A stretch of 26,230 nucleotides of DNA from Christensenella sp. UBA3857 (lineage in GTDB: Bacteria > Bacillota > Clostridia > Christensenellales > CAG-138). Below are positions 23,666 through 26,230 of the stretch, piece after piece. Under the pieces are notes generated by a model that worked only from the letters and a program-made list of their open reading frames with translations, had not been told where the DNA came from and ran no database searches. Location: the NCBI GenBank assembly GCA_002392505.1, contig DGHD01000053.1:13910-40139 (forward strand), written 5' to 3'. Each line of letters starts with the position of its first letter. Within the stretch, counting starts at the first letter, position 1. The translations under genes and the position numbers were made by a program.

Positions 23666-23731
23666 ATGCCGATAAAAAAAGGGATACGCTCCGTCGCCGA
23701 AAACCGCAAGGCGAGGCATGATTATTTATGA
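23666..23731 (+). pseudogene. Truncated duplicate of the smpB 5' end (21 codons and stop)
   Basis: From 23651 this repeats the start of smpB, including an AAGGAGGC ribosome binding site, the 7-nt spacing to ATG and the first 20 codons. It reaches TTA then TGA at 23729-23731. Over the shared 60 coding bases it differs from intact smpB at only two positions, both silent (AAA/AAG and CAT/CAC). It could be translated as a 21-aa peptide because its ribosome binding site is strong. Whether this is a dead remnant or a leader peptide cannot be told from sequence alone. Intact smpB starts 269 bp downstream. Confidence 0.8.
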
Positions 23732-23910
23732 TCCTTCCGCGTTTATCCGCTGCGAGCTGAAGCGAGCCGCGCGGGTCAGCGCGTCCGCGCCGCGACAGGC
23801 GCGGAACCTCGATCGAACAAGCAAGGAGTACCGCTCCTGCGAGACAGTTCAAAGATACTTCCGAATACCTGATCCGGAGTGTAAACGGGAAATGGATAAG
23901 CACACTTACC
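23732..23910 (+). other. Hairpin-rich segment between the two smpB starts
   Basis: No gene is recognised here. The segment contains a perfect 8-bp GC-rich hairpin (TCCGCGCC 23784-23791 with GGCGCGGA 23798-23805) and a second one (AGGAG 23824-23828 with CTCCT 23834-23838, extended by an outer GC pair of bases). TGATCC occurs near both ends. It lies between the terminator of secG and smpB, so it could be an smpB leader, inserted DNA or a small RNA. No promoter was found with confidence. Open frames on either strand here look non-coding. Confidence 0.45.
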
Positions 23911-23934
23911 GTGTTTTCAAAGGAGGCAATTAAT

Positions 23935-24408
23935 ATGCCGATAAAAAAGGGGATACGCTCCGTCGCCGAAAACCGCAAGGCGAGGCACGATTATTTTATT
24001 GAAGATACGTATGAAGCCGGGCTTGCTCTCGTCGGAACGGAGGTCAAATCCATCCGCGCGGGCAAGGTCAATATTAAGGACGCCTACGTAAAGGTCAAAA
24101 ACGGCGAGGCGATCGTCGTCGGCATGCACGTTTCGCCCTATGAGCAGGGCAATATCTTCAACCGCGACCCGTTCAGGGAAAGGAAGCTCCTCCTCCATAA
24201 GCGGGAGATAATGAAGCTCAAAGCCCTTTCCGAGGCGGACGGGTACAGCCTCATCCCGCTTAGCCTTTATCTTAAAGACGGGCTCGTCAAGATGCAGCTC
24301 GCCGTCGCCAAGGGCAAAAAGCTCTACGATAAAAGGCACGACCTCGCGGAGAAGGACGCCAAAAGGCAGATCGAACAGCGCCGCAAGGAAGACCGTTACA
24401 GGGATTGA
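23935..24408 (+). CDS. smpB: SsrA-binding protein SmpB
   Basis: SmpB binds tmRNA and delivers it to stalled ribosomes for trans-translation. The 157-aa protein has the typical N-terminus [20 protein letters not shown], then [30 protein letters not shown] and the basic C-terminal tail [18 protein letters not shown] that enters the mRNA channel. The start is ATG at 23935, with AAGGAGGC 7 nt upstream; an in-frame GTG at 23911 precedes the ribosome binding site and is rejected. Its 5' end is duplicated upstream (23651-23731). ssrA lies about 0.9 kb downstream, separated by a convergent regulator gene. Confidence 0.97.
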   Translation: MPIKKGIRSVAENRKARHDYFIEDTYEAGLALVGTEVKSIRAGKVNIKDAYVKVKNGEAIVVGMHVSPYEQGNIFNRDPFRERKLLLHKREIMKLKALSEADGYSLIPLSLYLKDGLVKMQLAVAKGKKLYDKRHDLAEKDAKRQIEQRRKEDRYRD

Positions 24409-24412
24409 AAAC

Positions 24413-24448
24413 GAAAAAGGCTTCTCCAACAAGGAGAAGCCTGCTTTT
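24413..24448. terminator. Bidirectional terminator between smpB and the MerR gene
   Basis: AGGCTTCTCC (24418-24427) and GGAGAAGCCT (24433-24442) form a perfect 10-bp stem with a 5-nt loop. TTTT follows on the plus strand (24445-24448), and the A-run before it gives TTTTTC on the minus strand. It lies between two convergent genes and fits both. Confidence 0.85.
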
Positions 24449-24451
24449 GCC

Positions 24452-25159
24452 TTATTTCCCGCAGAAATGCGCTATCGCCTTCGATACGAACTCCGCCGTG
24501 CCCTCGCCGCCCGCGGCGTCGATGTTTTCCTTAAAGCGCGGGTCCGAAACGTACATCTGCCCGAGCCCGAAGAGTATCTCGTCCGTGCAGGTATAATAGT
24601 TTTCGCTTATGTAAGCCTTCAGCTTCGCGGCGCACCCGCGCGCCTCCGGCCCGTCCTCGGGCAGTTTTTTAAGCTTTCCGAACTCCGCAAAAAGCTCCGT
24701 CAGCCCCTCCGCCGCAGCCGCGCCGGGCTTTTTCTTTTCAAATTCCCCGTAAGCGGCGGTGCCGCCCCAGCGCTTTTTCGCCTCCTCGGCGTACTGTTTT
24801 TCCTTCGATCCGTCAAACGCGGTAAAATCCATAATGTCTCCTTTCGCCAAAAGGCTGTCGGTAAGGTCTATAAGTCCGTCCAGGCGCTCCCGCCTGAGCT
24901 TGAGAAGCGCAAGCTGATCCTTAAGCGCCGCGCTTCTGTCATAGCCCGGCGCGTCGAGTATGCGGGCGATCTCCTTGAGGGGGAACCCGAGCTCGCGAAA
25001 CAGCAGTATTGATTGAAGCCTCGAAAGCGCCGCCCCGTCATATAGCCGATAGCCCGCCTCCGTAACGCGCGGGGGCTTCAAAAGCCCGATCGCGTCGTAA
25101 TGATGAAGCGCGCGCACGCTCACGCCTGTAAGCGCGCTCACTTCATGCACCGTCATCAC
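24452..25159 (-). CDS. MerR-family regulator with TipAS-like ligand domain
   Basis: This 235-aa protein begins with a MerR winged helix: MTVHEVSALTGVSVRALHHY, then DAIGLLKPPRVTEAGYRLY and LFRELGFPLKEI. A linker coiled coil (about 75-105) leads to a C-terminal domain with AEEAKKRWGG and LFAEFGKLKKLPEDGPEAR, characteristic of TipAS, which binds thiopeptide-type or other drug ligands. Such regulators bend over-long promoters to activate them. The start is GTG at 25159 (AAGGTG 7 nt upstream) or ATG at 25156. Its own promoter has a 19-bp spacer covered by a 21-bp dyad, so autoregulation is likely. No efflux or resistance gene adjoins it, apart from the GNAT gene 0.9 kb away. Confidence 0.9.
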   Translation of the reverse strand: MMTVHEVSALTGVSVRALHHYDAIGLLKPPRVTEAGYRLYDGAALSRLQSILLFRELGFPLKEIARILDAPGYDRSAALKDQLALLKLRRERLDGLIDLTDSLLAKGDIMDFTAFDGSKEKQYAEEAKKRWGGTAAYGEFEKKKPGAAAAEGLTELFAEFGKLKKLPEDGPEARGCAAKLKAYISENYYTCTDEILFGLGQMYVSDPRFKENIDAAGGEGTAEFVSKAIAHFCGK

Positions 25160-25184
25160 AGTCGATCACCTTCCCTTCGCAGGT

Positions 25185-25215
25185 ATTATAAACTATAACG
25201 CAGCGTCAGAGTCAA
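25185..25215 (-). promoter_or_regulatory. MerR-type promoter with operator dyad in a 19-bp spacer
   Basis: On the minus strand TTGACT (25215..25210), a 19-bp spacer and TATAAT (25190..25185) lie just upstream of the MerR gene. Positions 25192-25212 form an odd 21-bp dyad, ACTATAACGC-A-GCGTCAGAGT, with 8 of 10 arm positions matching. A 19-20 bp spacer filled by a dyad is the hallmark of MerR-controlled promoters. Confidence 0.78.
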
Positions 25216-25234
25216 GAGGTTTTTACAAAAAAGG

Positions 25235-25262
25235 TTGATTTTATTTCAAGTTGGTGTATAAT
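25235..25262 (+). promoter_or_regulatory. Promoter of ssrA
   Basis: TTGATT (25235-25240), a 16-bp spacer and TATAAT (25257-25262) lie 33 bp before the mature tmRNA 5' end. The short leader contains a CTCCG/CGGAG hairpin just before the mature end, probably removed during 5' processing. It is divergent from the MerR promoter; the two -35 boxes are about 20 bp apart. Confidence 0.75.
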
Positions 25263-25295
25263 AAGCAGTACTCCGCCAAGACGGAGGTTTATCAA

Positions 25296-25650
25296 GGGGG
25301 CGTAAATGGTTTCGACGGGGACCGTGGATGCCGGATAAGCGAGCCGAAGCCCCGTGCTTCGTTAAAAACGGGAAACTCTATAAATATAACTGACAATAAC
25401 AGCTATATGCCCGTCGCTGCCTAACGGCGCGACTGTCCGCCTTAAGCTTCCCACGGCGTAAGATACGGGCATCATCAATGTGGGGAACCAACCCGGGCGT
25501 GCCTCGTCCCGGGCGGGATCAAGGGGCTGCCGGATCCGTAAGCCCGCCGATGGGCGTGCGGTGAAGAAAGACTCAATGCGTCGGCTATGCTCGTAGAAAG
25601 TTTTGCAGACAGATCTTCGGACAGGAGTTCGACTCTCCTCGCCTCCACCA
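25296..25650 (+). ncRNA. ssrA: Transfer-messenger RNA (tmRNA)
   Basis: tmRNA rescues stalled ribosomes and tags the stalled peptide for degradation. The 5' end GGGGGCG (25296-25302) pairs with CGCCTCC (25640-25646) as the acceptor stem, followed by A and an encoded CCA (25648-25650). The conserved GTAAATGGTTTCGACGGGG block follows the 5' end, and the T arm AGGAG-TTCGACT-CTCCT is at 25623-25639. The total length of 355 nt is normal. The tag frame ends with GCT GCC TAA at 25422-25424. By analogy with related tmRNAs the tag starts at GAC (25392) and reads DNNSYMPVAA, with aspartate instead of the usual alanine first. The resume point is inferred. It acts with smpB, encoded 0.9 kb upstream. Confidence 0.95.
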
Positions 25651-25819
25651 CGAACCGGGAGGGATACCAACGGGTATCCCTCCCGGTTCGTAATAGAAGC
25701 CGTTGTCGAGCTCCTCGAGAATTTGCGGAGCAAATTCTTTAAGCGCTGCGCCGAGGAAAAGAACGATAAGAAAAGAGAAATGCGCAGCGCAGGAGTTCCG
25801 ACTCTCCTCGCCTCCACCA
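25651..25819 (+). mobile_element. 169-bp hairpin-rich insertion at the tmRNA 3' end (putative integration remnant)
   Basis: The segment begins at the base after the tmRNA CCA and ends with a second, slightly decayed tmRNA 3' end. It holds a perfect 18-bp hairpin with an AACG loop (25651-25668/25673-25690), a 9-bp hairpin (25718-25726/25730-25738) and a 9-bp GCGCTGCGC/GCGCAGCGC stem (25743-25751/25782-25790) enclosing 30 purine-rich bases. No T tract follows the first hairpin, so it is not an ordinary terminator. The arrangement matches what is left when an element integrates at a tRNA or tmRNA 3' end: gene restored upstream, displaced end downstream. It has no coding capacity I trust. Mobile origin is inference. 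Confidence 0.55.
25790..25819 (+). repeat. Displaced duplicate of the tmRNA 3' end (attachment-site-like)
   Basis: This 30-bp stretch repeats tmRNA positions 25622-25650 with a single inserted C in the T loop (TTCCGACT instead of TTCGACT). It includes the acceptor 3' strand and CCA. Nothing else of the tmRNA is present, so it cannot be a functional RNA. Together with 25622-25650 it forms a direct repeat bounding the 169-bp insert. Confidence 0.8.
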
Positions 25820-25822
25820 TCA

Positions 25823-25862
25823 AAGAAACCTCTTTTGTCTACCAAGGCAAAAGAGGTTTCTT
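25823..25862 (+). terminator. Probable original terminator of ssrA
   Basis: AAGAAACCTCTTTTG (25823-25837) pairs perfectly with CAAAAGAGGTTTCTT (25848-25862), and three further pairs close an ACCA loop. Read as CCTCTTTTG/CAAAAGAGG with an upstream A tract and downstream TTTCTT, it is a normal intrinsic terminator. It begins 3 nt after the displaced CCA, the place expected for the tmRNA terminator before the insertion. Confidence 0.65.
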
Positions 25863-25956
25863 ACTGCATTTCGGACAAAAAACGACCGGATAAAATAGTA
25901 ACAAGCAAAATCAGGCTTCGGAATAGACGAACGGTTGCATCACAGCTTTTTTGCGT

Positions 25957-25985
25957 TTGACGCTGCCTATGGAGTTTGGTATAAT
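25957..25985 (+). promoter_or_regulatory. Sigma-A type promoter of the GNAT gene
   Basis: TTGACG (25957-25962), a 17-bp spacer and TATAAT (25980-25985) lie 34 bp before the acetyltransferase start. This is one of the closest matches to consensus in the window. Between the tmRNA terminator and this promoter (25863-25956) I see no feature. Confidence 0.85.
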
Positions 25986-26019
25986 GAATTCGGTAAATCC
26001 GGATTTGAGGAGGCTTAAA

Positions 26020-26230
26020 ATGACAGGCAGATATGAACTGGAAAACAAAGGGATAAGACTTGAAAAGGTGAATGACAATAACTTCGTTGATCTGATGGAG
26101 CTTGAAGTTGCTGAATCGCAGAAAGACTACGTTGCTTCGAACACGGTGAGTATGGCTCAGGCTTATGCCGTAAATGCAAGCGGCAGATTTGTTCAGTGTT
26201 TCGGTATCTACGATGGAGACACAGCGGTCG
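26020..26230 (+). CDS. GNAT-family N-acetyltransferase, N-terminal part (runs off the right edge)
   Basis: The first 70 codons are present. The start is ATG at 26020, with GAGGAGG 7 nt upstream. The sequence contains IRLEKVNDNNFVDLMELEV, then SQKDYVASNTVSMAQAYA and FGIYDGDTAVV. This matches the beginning of GNAT enzymes related to diamine/spermidine acetyltransferases (BltD or PaiA-like), where QKDFVASN and a following GIYDGD strand are typical. The acetyl-CoA-binding motif lies beyond the window, so substrate cannot be judged. It has its own strong promoter. The TipAS-type regulator upstream is on the other strand and separated by ssrA, so a regulatory link is speculative. Confidence 0.82.
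   Translation, partial: MTGRYELENKGIRLEKVNDNNFVDLMELEVAESQKDYVASNTVSMAQAYAVNASGRFVQCFGIYDGDTAV

Noticed and set aside
23935..23955. A AAA AAG slippery heptamer at the start of smpB
   Set aside because: It simply encodes the conserved Lys-Lys pair. No useful alternative frame or stimulatory structure follows.
23664..23978. Minus-strand frame of 104 codons across the smpB duplication
   Set aside because: It begins inside smpB, has no family resemblance and no ribosome binding site of note.
25651..25690. Perfect 18-bp hairpin as the tmRNA terminator
   Set aside because: No T tract follows it. The hairpin at 25823-25862 has A and T tracts and is the better terminator.
25362..25893. Open frames over the tmRNA (such as those containing WWRRGESNS or GGGEESRTPV on the minus strand)
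   Set aside because: These are translations of the antisense of the tmRNA 3' end and its duplicate, a familiar source of false protein calls.
1..26230. CRISPR array, prophage or transposase gene
   Set aside because: No regularly spaced repeats, cas genes, phage structural genes or transposase motifs were found on either strand.

Overview
The window is about 57-60% GC by eye. It carries a dense set of Gram-positive housekeeping genes: the c-di-AMP pair cdaA-cdaR, an RNase J, a YlbF-family protein, a ThiI without a rhodanese domain beside its own cysteine desulfurase, and SecG, SmpB and tmRNA close together. Gene content, AGGAGG-like ribosome binding sites and sigma-A type promoters point to an uncultured, probably gut-associated Clostridia-class Firmicute. 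I cannot name a genus. There is no prophage, CRISPR array or transposase gene.

Layout. (1) 1-6428, minus strand: a class A penicillin-binding protein is followed by a cysteine desulfurase, thiI and a DUF3298-like lipoprotein. A terminator-like hairpin follows, then rpsB with its own promoter and structured leader, running off the left edge. (2) 6655-18651, plus strand: a long operon-like run of cdaA, cdaR, a COG2509-type flavoprotein, a P-loop ATPase, a YpsA/SLOG protein, an ABC-F ATPase, an RNase J gene, a ylbF-family gene, mltG and a U32-family (TrhP-like) gene. Several pairs overlap. (3) 18652-23168, plus: a small membrane protein, a fused phosphoglycerate kinase-triosephosphate isomerase gene, a small lipoprotein and gpmI. 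(4) 23209-25650: secG with its own promoter and terminator, a truncated copy of the smpB 5' end, intact smpB, a MerR/TipAS-type regulator on the minus strand with a 19-bp-spacer promoter, and ssrA (tmRNA). (5) 25651-26230: a 169-bp insertion at the tmRNA 3' end, the probable original tmRNA terminator, and the start of a GNAT acetyltransferase.

How the genes work together. The minus-strand block joins wall synthesis to tRNA sulfur modification, with the desulfurase feeding ThiI. The long plus-strand run combines c-di-AMP signalling, RNA turnover (RNase J, YlbF), translation support (ABC-F, tRNA hydroxylation) and peptidoglycan processing (MltG). The third block covers lower glycolysis. The fourth is protein export and ribosome rescue.

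The most unusual points are: a displaced, degenerate tmRNA 3' end with a hairpin-rich 169-bp insert; a duplicated smpB start region; the linkerless PGK-TPI fusion with an ACG codon where the TPI start would be; a palindromic intergenic-type repeat sitting in frame inside the U32 gene; a direct repeat flanking the small membrane gene; and a clear MerR-type operator. All functional statements are read from sequence by eye, with no database search.
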